Under the pieces are notes generated by a model. That model made no database searches, was not told the DNA's origin, and worked only from the letters and a program-made list of their open reading frames with translations. Positions 1-14,763 of a stretch of 64,000 bases of DNA are shown piece after piece. The position numbers were made by a program, and so were the translations under genes. The stretch comes from Cardiocondyla obscurior (Eukaryota; Arthropoda; Insecta; Hymenoptera; Formicidae), in assembly GCF_019399895.1 (NCBI RefSeq), contig NC_091879.1:1178001-1242000 (forward strand), written 5' to 3'. The first letter of the stretch is position 1. Every line of letters starts with the position of its first letter.

Positions 1-3000
1 CTGTTAACGTTTAGAAAAAAGAAGTCGAAAAAAGGTCCGTTTATTCAAGCTACGAGAATACGTAAGTGTTATAAGGATATTAATTTTTTATCTTCCGACT
101 TTACCCACAGATGCGCGTCGTTAATAATAAAAGAACGTTAAGTATTTAATTTAACATTAATTTCCAATAAATATGCGTAAATTGCGCATTAAAGTCACAT
201 TGTGACATCTGTACGTAATTACTGAATAGACGTGTACTGACTCTAATGTGTCGTCTGATGCATATGCATATCGAAAAGTATTATCTCAACGCGATACGGG
301 TATCGTGACTAATAACGCAATGATACTTAGCGTGGGTATATGTCTGTTTAGCACAAAAGTGTATTAGAATACAACGGCGAGTGAATTAGGAGAGGAAAAA
401 AAAAAAAAACAGTGATGTCACCCTCTGCCAACCATATGTGACTTTCCAAAAATACGTAATGCTAATAGTAATTGATGGTCACGTTAGTGTGCCGCTTCCT
501 AATTCGTGTCGTCCGTGAAATATATCTAGTGTCCTGTGGAAACGGCGGTACGCAAACAGCTGTTACGCGATGGGCAACGTTGACTTACAATTCACATCTG
601 GTTCACCGAAGGCGACGGACGACACCGACATCGCGAGGTATTAGAAGAGGCATTACGAGTTAGTCGGCATTCTTTCACGCATTTCGTAGATTCTTCCTAT
701 AGCGAGACTGGTAAGTACGCGAATAGTTAACAACTTTCAAGGAGCACTAACTGCCTCGATACCGCGAAATAAAAGCAGCCTGACGAGACCTGTAATTTAT
801 AAATTGAGGACGATCGTCTTCAAACCGAATACTTATGATCGCGATATTGATAAGATGTGATATATAGTAAATTAATAATTTATACGAAGCTACGTCTTTA
901 TATTTTTTAACAATTCTCTTTCTCATAAATCACGTTTTCTCTTTCTCATAAATAGACTGACTGCAAATATTGTATAATATGTGTAGAACATTTACTATAG
1001 AAATTATTATAAGTTAAGATACGATAATGTAGAATATGATACTATCAATTTCGGTGTCATTTCGCAATAAATGAAACGAATTTACAGCGGATTAAAATGC
1101 TGAATGTGTCCTCCACACATGCCGATGGAAACGTAAAAAATATATATACTGACCCCTATATAAATGCTCACGTACCCATAAACATGCGCACGTGTACGTT
1201 GACGTGCTTGTATATTAACGCATTCAAATGCATGTGTATCCGCCTATTCGTATATGTATGTATTCAAGAGTAGATATTATACATCCCCATGAGAAGATGC
1301 GGGCGAGTGACAACCATATGCATTGCGTTGAATCCATAATATCGCAATATGTGAATGTCGACAAGGCGGTCTCCGATGTAAAAAAAAAAAAAAAAAGAAA
1401 AAAAGAGATTGAAAGCCGACCAGCTACGTCAACAGCTTCCGTCCTTTTTCTTTTTTTTTTCTTTTTTCTTTTCCAGGGATAGGTATGTAAAGCTTGCTCA
1501 CATAACAGAGTGAGGTAGAATCAGATTTTATGTCCATTTCATTAATCGAGGATTATTAAATGCCCGCCCGATCGAATCAAAAGAAAAGAACAAAAAAAAA
1601 AAAAAACTTAAATCAAACTGCAGAAATCACATTGCCATGAATTTTAATGGCGTAATTATTGCGGCAGATATTTTGAAAAGATTTTAATCCGTCATTATAA
1701 GAAAGAAGACTCCACTGTGTGCATAACATATTAATAAGCATGAGATGTGTGTCGTTTATATTTTGCATTCTGCTCCCGTCATGAAACATTATGCATTCGA
1801 ATCGTCGCTTGTTTCGATAAACAGCGATATTATCTATGATAAAAAATAGAGCGTATAAGTTTTGAACGGATGCATTATATATTCGTAGGTCAAAGAGTAA
1901 AGCGGTGTTAGATCTGATATTCTGCGCGATATTGATCTTATAAATATAAATGGTCCGATCATGAGTATCAGCGATGTGATTTCGTAAAAGGTGATTTTTA
2001 ATAATCTATTTGTGACCTCGGCAAAAATATAAGCGCTCCTATATTTCGACTTATTAGTTTTCTTTATATAAACGCGCCGCGTAAGAGAAATATACATGTA
2101 TATACACACACGAGGCAATGCAGATTTAAATTATTTTCTTTCCAAATGTACTCCTTAATTAGTTGTACCCTCGATACGAGTTCTTTAATAAAATAAATTT
2201 ATTAATTGCTCAAATTCCTATATATATTTAAATAATCCTTCTCGATTTTATCCATATACGCTTTACGTCACGCGCTCGCCGCGGTTGCTCAAGCGCTTAA
2301 AGAAATGGCGAATTAGCAAAGCTAATTCCGATGTAAATGCATAACATAACTTCATCCGTGGTTTCGCGCCTCGGCGAGAAAGAGGTGGCCGCGCGCATAT
2401 GAAGTGGGCGATAAAGGATCACGGGGAGAAAGACGGGGCCGGCAAGAAAGTTACATATGTCGCGTAAAAATCAATTTATCGGTGTCGGATCTCGGGCATT
2501 GTTCTCGACGTGAAGAAACGAAGGCGAGGGGGTGGGCGAAGAGGCCGAGAGCGAGATGGCCGGCTAGAGGAAACGGCGTGGAAATGTAAACGTACCGTAA
2601 AAATTCAAATGCATATATACGGAGGACTAAGCCACGCGTGGCCACCGCGCGCGAAACTCGAGCGAGCGCTCGCCGATTAATACTCTGAACACTCGCCGAC
2701 GGAAGCGGCGAAAATAACGCAGCGATCCTTACGAGGGATACGCACGTTTTCCGCAATTAGCACCTATACCGATAAGCGACATTCTCCGTCCGTGTCACCT
2801 CGGTTCGCCTGTCGAACGCGCGCACCTTTTCGTGTGCACCTACGCGCCTAAACGCACATCGTGCACACGCATGTTAGTCGTGTCGAAGCTTGGACGGTTT
2901 ACAAGTATAATGAGACTTGTGAGCTGCATAGCATTACATTGCTGCTCTTTCTCTCTCTCTCTCTTTTACCCGGGATATAGATTAACCGTTTGCATGGACA

Positions 3001-5632
3001 GCACGGAATGAGGGAGTCGACCAATTGTCTTTACAAAATAATGCGTAATAGATATAAGTTGATATTTGATAAAATTAAAATTTTAGATAGTAATACAGTG
3101 CAGTTTTATTATTTCAATAATTTTTAACTTTAATTAATTAATTCTTTTTTAATATATTAGAAGCTGCAATTATTTTTTTTTACATTAGTGTGCGTTTAAT
3201 TAATGCGTTTTAATTTTCGAAGAATTAAACTTTAAGCGATTAAAGAAATGTATCCGCAAATTTAAATACAAATGTTTCGCTATAAAACTTTCAGGTGTTT
3301 GATTAGCGTACGTTTTCAAATCTGATTTCGACATTCCGGGCACTTTACGGGTACGATGAAATACAGCGTTCGTTGAGAATACAAACGTCAGATTTTCCGA
3401 TGCGAACGCCCTTGCACGCTTGCACTGCTCGCGTCGATATCTGGGTGGAATTCATAAAGTACGTACCATGTAGAGGCACGTCAAAGCGGGTCTTGCAAAA
3501 AAAGCACCGATAGACCATATCGTTTCAATCACCGATAACGCCCACGATAAAAAGATGCCGCGCTTTACTGGGCCATTCAGGGCTCATATGGATAACATGA
3601 AAGAAAAGTTGAGTTAAGTGGATTGGTCGAACGCGACGCGGTGAGTGTTATGGTTTATGCAGCGGATATATTCCCTTCCCCGACACACAGACGGTCGAGT
3701 AACTTTATTTTTGCTACGGTACTCTATTTTCACGTACTGCGAATTCGTACAATTACCTGGCACAATTTCTCATTTAATTGGTAATTAGCGAGCGTTACTT
3801 CTTAAATTCATACAAACGCCCCCAAGAGTACCGATTATTTTCTCACCTAATTACTTGTGCAAAGTACCGTAATTACACAGAGAGAGGGGAGAGGGGAGGG
3901 AAGGGGAGAATCTTACCGATCAGGTTAATCGAGATTCCCGCTCACGTATCGCGCGCGACAAATTTAACATCATATCGCGCGTAGAATGCCGGAATACCGG
4001 CGAAGTCGCGCCCGGCCTTCGATGGGTTTTAATAAAATGCCGTGGCGAATGTCGCTGCACAATAACCGTAAAGGCACCTTGCAGACGAGCTTGAATGCAA
4101 GGGTGGCTCACCCTTCGCGTACACGTGCCCGTTACCCCACGCGTGCCATTTCTATTTCACTGACGGGTGCGATGGGTGCGAGGCGGAGGAGTAGGATTTA
4201 GCTCAAGGGGCGGTTCGAAAAAGGGTGTCCCTTTTCCCTCCCCCGCGCACGATCCTATGCAGAGAACTGCTCTATACATATAACGGGCTTCCGCACGTGG
4301 ACATTCTCAGCTTACCGAGACAAATCCGCGATCCTGCATGCATAAAGTATTAAGCTGTTGGAAATTTATGAAAATGCACGTAATTTTTTTTTTTTTTTTT
4401 TTAAATCGGTCTGTGACACCCCTTCTCTTTCTACGGCTACCTAATCTTACTTTATGAATGTTCTGTGAAGAATGCACTGAGACTAAACGTTTAACCTATT
4501 GCGAGAAGTCGTGTGTGTTTAATCTAATCGAAGCGAGTAATCATACAGAGATTTGATAATTTGGATGGATATACGTGACTATCTTGGACCATTAATGGCT
4601 GCAGTAATAATTAAAAGCATGAAAAAAATGTTTGACTATTACTTTCGAATATTCAGATATTAATATAAATTTTATGTCTCGATATTTCGCGATGTATTAT
4701 TTTATTTTATAAAGCATCTTATAAAACTTGAGAGAAAAAAAAAAAAATACATAGATATTTATTATACGCATAGCGTTATCTTGTAATTATTAAAAAAATG
4801 AAATATCTCGAGTAATAACGCGCGATAATGACGAGCGGAATAGTGTAAAGATATAATCGCGCGTTACACTGTTTTAAATATACAAGCGGAGGGAGGAGTT
4901 AATATCAGCGCGGAGGCGCGTCGACAAAGCGTTCGTGAAAAATGAGTATTATGCGATAAGTTTATTTGGAATACCTTATCGCGGCTGTAAGCGAGACGCC
5001 CCCAAACATATTTCATCCATCCGTTCACTCTCGGCCCCTCTATACTCACCCCAATATTGAAACAGGAGTCGGATCTTAGCGCGGGCCCCGGGGGACAAGC
5101 GTAGACGCGTTTATATTCGCACTCTTTCGAGCACCCTTGTTGCTCTCTAAAACGGGTTTCGAAAAGGGTACCGGTATAACTCCGAAGCCTCTTATCAAAA
5201 TGGTTACATCTTCATAAATATTTGACCGTCCGTTTTATTGGAGGCCCGCGACTGTCGGCAGATCAGTATGGAAATAAGCGAGCGAATGAGAAGAGGGATA
5301 TCCAGGCGACTTCAAATACGCTTCTCCGCGCGAATTAAAATTTAAAAACGCGGGTCGGGCTTAAAAACCTGGGCGCAGTTTATTTCGTCCTTGCATATCA
5401 GAGCTCGAGAGCTCTAATCGGCTTCTACATTTAGTTCCGTTATACTTTTTGATAATTCAACTTGGGGATATGACGCGTCACGCGATCGACTTAGAATTTT
5501 AATTGATATTGCCGAGAGAAAAAAAAAAGAAAAAAGAAGAAAAGTTGAAGAAATAATTAAGGGAAATATATTTTAGCGACCCATCACGTACTTCGTCGCG
5601 TTCGCTAAAGTGTTACTTCTACTCGTTTTCAG
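1..5632. other. Non-coding stretch, no supported gene
   Basis: AT-rich sequence with a CpG-richer patch at about 2,270-2,860. The open frames are short and show no domain. A GTAAGT donor-like site stands at 711-716 and a GTGAGT site near 3,640, but neither has a convincing partner. A long A tract (1,380-1,404) is followed 40 bases later by a pyrimidine tract ending in CAG at 1,476. A (CT)n run lies at 2,950-2,964 and a poly-T run near 4,384-4,402. Confidence 0.6.
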
Positions 5633-5749
5633 AGTTTAAGCTAAGGACTAAGAGCGTGGAAAGTCCCTGCTGCGATTTTTTGCTGTTACCGACACCGAAG
5701 AGTCACTAGAACCGGAGAACGTGGGTGTCTGGATGGAAGAGCGCACGCG
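5633..5749 (+). ncRNA. Candidate non-coding or 5'UTR internal exon
   Basis: Seen: a pyrimidine-rich stretch ending TTTTCAG at 5,632 is followed 117 nt later by a strong donor, GCG|GTAAGTG, at 5,750. All three frames contain stops early or mid-exon, so it cannot be an ordinary internal coding exon. An ATG near the 3' end would give only MEERTR before the donor. Inference: if transcribed, it is an exon of a long non-coding RNA or an untranslated leader exon. No partner exon was identified. A chance pairing of splice motifs is a real alternative. Confidence 0.25.
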
Positions 5750-7094
5750 GTAAGTGCACGCGGGTGTGTAAACATTTCAAATTAGTATTCAGATGCGCAG
5801 CTGTTGACTGCTCGACGGCCGCTCGCTTTCGAGGGCTTCTGAGGCTTCGTTTAATTGTAAGGAGGCAGATGCCCTCTCCCTCTTTCCGCTCCTCGACCTA
5901 CCACCGACCCGTCCACCTTTCGCGACTTTCTCCCATCTCCCGACTCCTCTACGAAACATCGCCCTTTTCATTCGGACGGCTAGCCACCCTCGTGCACTTT
6001 TAACCCTACAGTTGACCGATCCTCATGTATGGTTTCTGCTGACGGTTACACTTGAGAGAAAATACGTGAGCGCGTGCGAGATATTATGAGAAAAGCGTGC
6101 GTCTTATCAAAACGCAAGTAAGTAACACCGAGACGTTTTGTATTTTAGAATAAATCCAGGACGAAACTAAGATTTGCAACGTTATTATATTTCTAATAAT
6201 GCAATAGTTTAAAATTTTTTTTATATTGTTTTAAAATATTAATTTTAGAATAATAATCTTTAATTAAAAGAAAAAAAAAAGAAAAAGAAAGAAAGAAAAT
6301 TAAACGTTTATGCGAAATTTTATTTAAAAAATACTGATAACTTTTAAATAAATATATATATATATATAATTAAATATGTATCGTAATTATATACTAAATA
6401 AATAATGCGATCCAATTATTTATTAAATATATTCGTCTGAAGTCCGAGTTTAACAGCGCTTGAATATATGAAAGGAACTATATAATAATAGCAACTACTC
6501 TCACTATAATTGACCAGCGATTAATAGAGAAGCAATCTCGTCTCTTGACATGTCGTGTGACAGCGTGGAATTAAAGTTGTCGAGGTATAATGACGAGAAC
6601 ATTATACGAGTTGCAGGATCAATCGGACGGACAGGCCCGCAATTAGAATATTAAAATGAAATGAAAATGGGAACGTTCGATCGGTTTTGACCAATACTCA
6701 GCAATCTGGTGATTCATAACCCGTAGTTATATCAATCAGACTGTGACCCTACTACAGCGATTAGCAGACAAGAGCGGTAAATGTTTAAATGCTATACGCA
6801 TTTTATACACGCGTGTATAAAATTTTCTTATACGATTTAAAATTACCGTAATTTATACGCGCGTTTTATTTTATTTCATATTTTTATTTGAAACAGAAAA
6901 AGTTTGACGTGGTTAGTATCACGAATAACATTCTCAAGAACAAAACGTAATAATGAGCAAACGGTTATCCTAATCATAAATTAATAAATTTAATGTAATA
7001 TAATATAAAAATATAATTATTTTTTTGCGTGTAGTGATTCGCTGCGCGTGATAATTTTGAGCGAGGCGAAAACCGAACATCGCGCGTGCAAGCC
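5750..7094. other. Non-coding AT-rich stretch
   Basis: No supported gene. A poly-purine tract lies near 6,269-6,298 and a (TA)n run at 6,349-6,368. The 5,780-6,000 part is pyrimidine-rich and open on both strands, but the encoded peptides are compositionally biased and not protein-like. Confidence 0.6.
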
Positions 7095-7270
7095 GCGTAC
7101 GCCAGCTGAGATTATTGTAGGTTCAGGTCGCGCGCGGGCGGCCGGACGACGTTCTCGCACCACGCGCGCGAGCTCCCCGTACGCTGCCGAGATTGTCGTA
7201 GGACCAAATCGCGCGCGCGAGCCGCGGTACGCCGCCAAGATTGTGGCGGGTCCGGGTCGCGCGGAGGCTG
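7095..7270 (+). repeat. CpG-rich degenerate tandem repeat, three copies
   Basis: Three imperfect copies of a 40-47 bp unit start at about 7,095, 7,178 and 7,225. Each runs from a GTACGC-like start through GAGATTGT (GAGATTAT in the first copy, AAGATTGT in the third) to a GGTCGCGCG-like end. An 83-base spacing separates the first two, and a 47-base spacing the last two. The block is very rich in CG dinucleotides and stands out from its AT-rich surroundings. Read on +, each unit gives a related peptide (YAAEIVVGPNRARE, then YAAKIVAGPGRAE). No domain is recognised, and the frame is probably open because of composition. Confidence 0.6.
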
Positions 7271-7339
7271 CCGTACGTGAGACGAGCATTCACGCCTATA
7301 AGCGAGAATGCGAACACCGCGCGTGCCGTTGATCTCTGT

Positions 7340-10300
7340 TCGTCGCTCGCTCGCTACGCTACGATAGCGCAATAGAAAAACACACCTGCCTGGTCGTGGA
7401 AATTCCGTGGCCGTAATTCTTTGCCAAAAATTATTAAATATAAAACGGTTTTTTTTATCAACGTTGAAAAAATGAGAGTATAACGAAGAGGTGGAGCGAA
7501 ATGCGCATTCTGTAATGTCGAGTCTTTGTTTAAAAAAAAAAAAAAAAGGATGGAAATATTTCATTGTTACCGCTTCTCTGACTAGTTTATAAAAAAAATG
7601 TAGACTTGGAATTTTTGTTTAATTAATTATTATAAATTTAATCATTATTTAAATATTAATTTAAAAAACTGGAAACTAAAAAAGTTTAATAAAACGTAAA
7701 GTAAATGTAGATGAGAAAGATTGTTAAATTGTAATGTAAATTTCTGAATTTAAAAAAAAAAAAAAAAAAACTGTTTATATATTAATTTTGATAAAAGCTA
7801 TTATCACGAATAAAATTCAATCAGTTTTTTTATGCAAAAAAAAAAAAATACAAATTTAAATTCAGAATAACAAATTTAATAGGCGATGATACTCAACAGA
7901 TTCATGTCCCCATTATAGTGAACGTAGGAGTGGTCTGTGTGAAATGAAAGGAACGGATAGTGCGAGCATTAATCTGTCAAGAATACCATGTTATGACATT
8001 CTATAAACGATGTAAAATCTGATTAATCGCGGCCATACGGTGGGGCACCTTAAGCAAACGGTCGTTATTAACTTAATAAATTTGCTAGAAGCAATAAACC
8101 TAGGCGAGTCAAACTTCGTTTCGTCCTTGATTAGTTAAATATAGAGTTAAGCGTATACATATGTTCGGTTTTCCATCATGAGCTTACGTAGGATAGTAAA
8201 TTATAATACTCAAAAAATAATATATAAAGGGAAGCCAGAGTAATCGAAGCTCAATGTATAATTAACTCTAAATCTGCATTGAGATAATCTTTACGTGTTA
8301 TCTTTGCGCTGTAAAGAAAGCAAACGAGAGCGGGCGCGTTTGCACAATATCGATTATATCATTCTTACGATCGGAATGAATAAGAAGCGCACGCAACATT
8401 GGTTCCTTTTATTTTTTTATTTATTAATTTTATTTAATAATAAAAAATCATTGTTAAAGTTTTGTAAAATTTTAATTCAATATGTATAATTTTGTATGTT
8501 ACTTTTTAAAATATATTTTAATGTTTAAATATACTTTTAATATATATATATTTTTTTTCCTTTTATTTAGCAACGTTAAAATAAAAGTATAACCATTGGA
8601 TGAAAGAGTTAAGAGATGTTTGTCTCGCATTTTCGTTGCTATTCTCTATCCTTTACGTCCGCTGGCCGATAAGATCACCGGAAGATCATAGATCAAACAC
8701 GTAAACGCACACCTTGTGTGGCTTGACGCCGTCTTGCTGCTTATTATACATTCGTAGTACGATAAGAGCTTACGGTAGTTACATTGCTAAGGGTAGATAC
8801 GCACTGTTATAAATGTCAGTATTATGCGGCGCATCTCTTGAAAAATCTCGCAGGAGAATTGCTGATAGTCGTTACACATGTACGGCATGTGTCGATTCTC
8901 GTTCCACGGTTTAATAGCGAAACGTATATATGTAAGTAATTTATCTGCGGTAACCGCCGATAATTGGAGAAGAATGCAACGAAGCATGACTGCTTTATTA
9001 AGTAGCGCAATGTCGGACAGTAAGCGTTATTAATGGTAAATAATGATACTTTAATGGCAGCGATCGTAGATAAGAGTCTGTAAATAATTTATCGGTTTAA
9101 GCAATTACGACGTCTGTTAAGTATAGTTGTTGAGCTGTATCGATTGTACAAGCCGTGGGAAAGTCAAAAATAATTTTCCTTATACATAATGTAAAACGTA
9201 AAAAAAAAAAAAAAAATAGAATCTCTAAAAACTAAAGTTTAAGAATTTAAATAAATGAGAGGATGCTTGCTAAAGTATTTAACTAGTTTTATGAGCAAAG
9301 TAATAATTTAATTAATATATGGAACGTAAACAAATTGATTTTTTTTTCGTTCAATAAATATTGCTACTACGTATCTTTTTAGAGATTTTTTTTTCTTAAT
9401 TGTTCAGTAATTAATTTCGAGCTGCGCTAATTTAATCGACGACGATGGAACATATTGCGTCAGAACTGAGGGGAAAGGAGTCGATTTAAGCTTGATCGTG
9501 GCTAGAAACGGAAAAGAAGCCACGGGTGGCGCGATACGATAGCATCGAAACCGATCCTCTCTCATCCACCTCTTGTGCTGGGTAGTTCTCACTGTACCTA
9601 ACGCATGCAGATCCCCGCGGTCAGAACAACTCTATGGCGCCAAACCGAGGCATTGTTGTTCCAGGTGCCATTACGGCAACCTGCTTATACGCGCGCGCAC
9701 ACGTACAACCCGCCTGTTGCAAAAGGTGAAAGCCACGCGGAAGCGAATAACTCGCCTGCGAATGTTAATGCAAGTGGATGAACGTTTCAGGCGTTGCTTT
9801 ATCATAATCCGGATACCGGTAGCGACAATCGCGCTATACAAATCGAATTAAACGAGATAAGCCTGACGTGCAAGTCTGCCGGTTTTAAAGAAAATAGAGA
9901 GATAAGATGCGACGAGCGCACAATGCCTCACAGCGTTTGGATCTTAATGGAAAATCGAAAGTTACGCGGACAGGCGTTAAATAACGCAGTATTGCGAAGT
10001 CTCGAATTGAAATCGCGCGCGGGGGAATAAAGAAATGCATTTGCTCGAGCTGCGACTCCGAGATCTGGGAAATTTTTTACATATGATTCACATAAATGGC
10101 GCGAATGTATGACGAAGAGCAGCGCGCGCGTCGATTCCGGTACTGGTGGATACACGATATTCTGCTTCCCGTCCTCATAAAACTGATATTCCGATGGGAA
10201 CGCCGAGGCGAAACGTGACAGGAAAGGGGTCCACCGCAGCTATCATAATACCGAGACACTCGAAACATGGATCTCATGTTTATTGTGCGTCATCTACGGC

Positions 10301-13300
10301 GTCCTCGAGTTGATTGGTCAGCTCTGGTTACCAGTCACTTCGAGTGATGCGGGGCCGCGTTTTGTACGAATATAATAAGAATATGAAAATATAACGGCTG
10401 GCCCGAAAAAGAAATTTTACGACACGTTTCGAGCTTCTCTAAATCGATTTGAGGCAGAGCAAGCACCGCCTTATGTCCAGTCTCATTCCGTTCCCGATGC
10501 GATCTCGGCGACGCAGTTACGTAGTGCACGTCCACTATTAACACCGCGGTTGCGTTGCGGTTAAGGACGAGCGTATGCGCACAGGAAGTTACTTATCTCG
10601 ACTTTACCTGATGCTAGCACCTAGGTGATATATTATTTAAGAGCGTTATGCTAATACGCGCGTAAGCGGGCATTACTTTCTGGCCTATACGCCGAAAGAA
10701 GATGGAAGCCCGCGCGAGATAAAGACCGCGTGATTTACAATGCAATTTAATTATCTTCCTTCGCGCCGCGCATTTTAATAAAGGATATCTGACCGAAGAT
10801 TTTGCGGAGGCAGAATAACTGCATCGATCATCGTCCGATTGGCGGGAAGACGAGGCTAACGAGATTTTTTTTTACGTTAAATTATCGTGATTTGTATATT
10901 GACCGTGTATATTTCGACGTGATCGATTGCGTTAAAAATGCGCGGATAAAAAGATGAGAGCCCCCGATAACATTCGGATTATATTCGAAAGAATTTATTG
11001 CCTCATTTATCGAATCCGTCATTCGTCGCACGTTTTACTTGGCGGTTACGCTCGAGAGGCGTCTGGCGATCGCGCTCTTCTCTGAGAGAACCGAGTCTTT
11101 AATAAGCGAACTTCCTGGAACGCGATGAAAAATATGTTTTTGCAGGCACGCACGATACGTGTCGCGATTTTATTATACCCGTCGCTTACCGACGCGCACC
11201 TCCGACTGTTGAAAAGCATAGGAAACAATGCATTCATATATCTCCATATGAATTCGATGAATATCATAAGCATTATATACGAATGGAATGTTTTATTGCG
11301 GCTATAATTCTTCATCTTTTTACGTTCTCCGTGATATTTCGAGACCCCGCCATGATACGAATAATAATTATGATTAATGCGCGGACAGATCGGCATAAAA
11401 TCTTGTAATTGGGAAAATAATGTTCTTCCCCGTTGCGCTCACGTGAACGTATTATATGGCACAGCGAGGCCGAAGCAAACATTCTGTAAAAGCGGTCAAA
11501 TCGCTCGCTTCCGCTTAGTCTTTGGACAGGCGACAGGTCAGCGGATAAGGTGGGGCCCGACGTTTATGAACCTGCTGCGCCTTTGCGTATATCTAGTCGG
11601 CATACATGCACTTGACACGCAACTCAATTTTCAAATCGATTTAAATACGTCGAGTATTTAATCTCTTGATTCCGAGACATGCGAGGCTGCTTCCTTTGTA
11701 AAATCCCGAATTAAATTAAAATGCGTTAGAACTGGAAATCGGGCAATTCGATATTTCCATTGCGATAACTATTGTTACTTTGCCGCAGGGTATATCTTAA
11801 GCTGTCGCGCATAATAACGTGTATAATTTATTTCAACGTAACATAGTCTAATGCGCATAAATATTCATATTAACGTAACATGCTCAGCTATTAGCGTTCT
11901 CGTGCGAAAAGAAATTCAACGGATTCAAGTAAGGGCCGTGAAAAAGACATAAAAAAAAAAGTAAAGAAAATAAATAACATAAAATAAAATAAAACGTCGG
12001 GCAAAGTCGAATAAGCAGCTGGGCCGCCTCTGGGGCACTGAGGGCAGCGAGCAATGTTAAGCCGCGATAAAATTCGAGACTGCACGTGCTCGCACAAATC
12101 GAGCCACGATCCTCTTCTCTAATTCATATTCCTGCACCTGACTGACCTCTTATTCTCCTGCGGATCTCATTTAACACCCCCGCGGGCAAGCGGTCTCTCC
12201 CGGACTCCACCGCGGTCATCACCTGCGCCGCTCGTGCCCGGCGTGGTTCTTTCTTTTCGGGGGTTACGTGCCCTTTGCCTCGAGTTTATAGGCGAGCCCG
12301 CTAATTTCGCCTTGAATGTTATTAATACCGGTGTCATTCGGAGTGGGCTGTACAAATGGCTTCGACTCCACGGACAATATTCTGGCGCGAGCGCGCGGTC
12401 TACGTGGCCACACACCGTCAAATCGTACCTGCTGCGTATTTCACTTTCGTGAAATTATCATAATTTAAAAACCGACCGGCAAAAGGCGTCGCGTTTTATT
12501 CGCATTAATATTACCTAGGCTGAAACGAGGCGAGAACGTTTGTTTCTTTTTTCTTTTTTTTTTAGAGGGGAAGGAGTTTTTTTTTTCTCAAAAATAAATT
12601 AAATATTCAAGCACAGAGATATTAATCTCGCAATCATCGTGACATAGAATCAGTAAAGCTGCATTCGGAACAAAGGCGTAAGGTGTATTCGTCAGACGTT
12701 CGCGGCTTCGCTCGGAATAAATTTGTCGACGTTGCTCAAGGGGAAATGCAGAATTCGCAATGTAACGCTCTATCTCTTTTTAAATAATTACCGGGTAAAA
12801 GTAACCGAGACGCGTTTTAAAGCGCATAATTGGTCGGCTTTAATTCACGCGCATTTATCTGATGTGTCAGCTGCTTGTTGCATAACACCACCCTCCAATT
12901 ATGATGCCGCAGATTAACTTTATATCGTGTTTACGATTACGAGAGGGATCGAGGGGAAAGGGGGGGGAGGAAAAAAATCTCTTTCCCCGCTGCGTGAAAC
13001 GGCGGCGTGTAATAGGCAAGCATAAATTGTAAACGGGCGCTTTACAGGCTCGCCTTTTACGCATATATGCGGATGCGTGCGGAGAGTGGCCTACTCCCAT
13101 TTCCGGACGTGTCGCATTTCACGCTGTTGACTTTCGAAATACGTTAAAAATGCCCCGGCTAATTAATAACCATGCGGAATACCTAGAACACCGATTGCCA
13201 CTTATTCAGGCCCTATTCCCGCCCATTGTTTGCCTCCTTCCTGCGCATCCCCGACGGTTATGCTGATAATTTAGAGTTGTTTGAGAATTTCGCGGAGTGA

Positions 13301-14763
13301 ACCCGAAGAGGAACTTTACGGCGGGACAGGTGAAGTTGTACGCGCTAAACAGGAAGTGACCTTTAAGTTGGTTTGCATACCGGTACTAATGCGTACGTGT
13401 CGGAAACGAAAATATATTGCTCATACCTCCCTCCCTTCAAAAAAAAAAAGAAATAAAAAAAAAACAACTCGCACTGTCAATTAAATTATCAAGAAAGGAA
13501 AAAGTAGATAATGTAAATTCGTTAATTTCGACACAACGTACACGCTAATATTAAAATATATTAAAGTAAAAATTTAGGGGCGAATATCGACGAAAAAAAT
13601 TTTTTTTTCTTTTTTTTAAATGTACGTAAACGGCGTAGAATTTTGTCGTGAATTATTGACATGAAATCTTCATAATACTCGAATTGTGTCCGAAATATCC
13701 GGCGTGTCGCGGATGTACGGTTCTATAAAAGAGTATAGACGGGAAACATCGCATTAAAAAAGTCAAGTGGTAAAGGTACAATGACTGCGACACGGTTTAT
13801 GCATTAGATCCACATGTTCTTCATTAACGACAATAAGACGGACCACCGGAAGTGGTTCCGTTTCCTTCGAAGAACATCGACAAGTCAATTGTCATTCTCC
13901 GATAAACAACGAGTTATAGAAGTGAAATTGAGAAATCAGCGACAAAATATCCCATTTGTATACACATCATTGTACTAATGGTGCATTTATGTCTATAATA
14001 TTGTAATAAACATTAATTGCATGTAACACCATTTTTCCATTTGCAATAAAGTTCATGGCGGCATTCATTAATTACTAATGTTTTAACTAATTCTTAAATG
14101 TCGTGATTTATATTATTCACAAATATCAAAACTCGTAAACGAAATAAGCTAAAGAGTTGAAAATTATTAATATCGTCGATAACTTTTAATACAATATTTT
14201 AAACAATAGCAATCCGATCGTTCTTGGCTTTTGTGTCGGCTATGACGTACGGCACATAATATTACTGTGATATTAAAACCATAAATAAGATAGTTTTTCC
14301 GTGTACGAAACGGAAAGCATGAAACGCGTATGCTGAATGGATGACCGAAATTGATAAAGTGCTTCGTACGTATCATCCGATATTGGTCACGCGAAAAGGA
14401 GAACAGTAAAAAGAATCGTGTAGGGGGAATGGCTAGCAATCTTGATATAAGTAATGCATTTCTTTTATATCTCCGCGAGATAAAGAATAATGGATGGGGA
14501 TAGGTCATGCCGCGTGGATAATATGATATCCGGTACTCTTGCGAGAAGTTTGCGGAGATGACGATAATAATAATCCAATGGACCGTCCGAGCCGCGAGAA
14601 TGTACGGGCATAGCAAGTTTCCAAAATTGAAGGATTGAACCGGCGAAATAGAGATTTTTATCACCGCCAGATAAACAACTGCCACACACCATCAATCTTC
14701 GCCGATATAAAAAAAAATATACAGATAAAAGACTTTTCGTCTTAAAATGACGAGATATACCTA
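7340..14763. other. Non-coding stretch, no supported gene
   Basis: Mostly unique sequence with many A and T homopolymers (7,532-7,547, 7,752-7,770, 9,201-9,217, 13,440-13,464). The longest open frame, on the minus strand at 14,167-14,685 (172 codons), is rich in Ile, Phe, Ser and Arg, shows no domain and is read as chance. A TATAAAAG lies at 13,734-13,741 with no clear downstream gene. Confidence 0.6.

Noticed and set aside
1444..1487. Very strong polypyrimidine acceptor followed 6 bases later by GTATGT (microexon)
   Set aside because: A 6-nt exon cannot be supported without transcripts, and the T tract is one of many homopolymers in the window.
14167..14685. 172-codon open frame on the minus strand
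   Set aside because: Rich in Ile, Phe, Ser and Arg without any domain. AT-rich sequence explains its length, and it is flanked by transposon remnants only.
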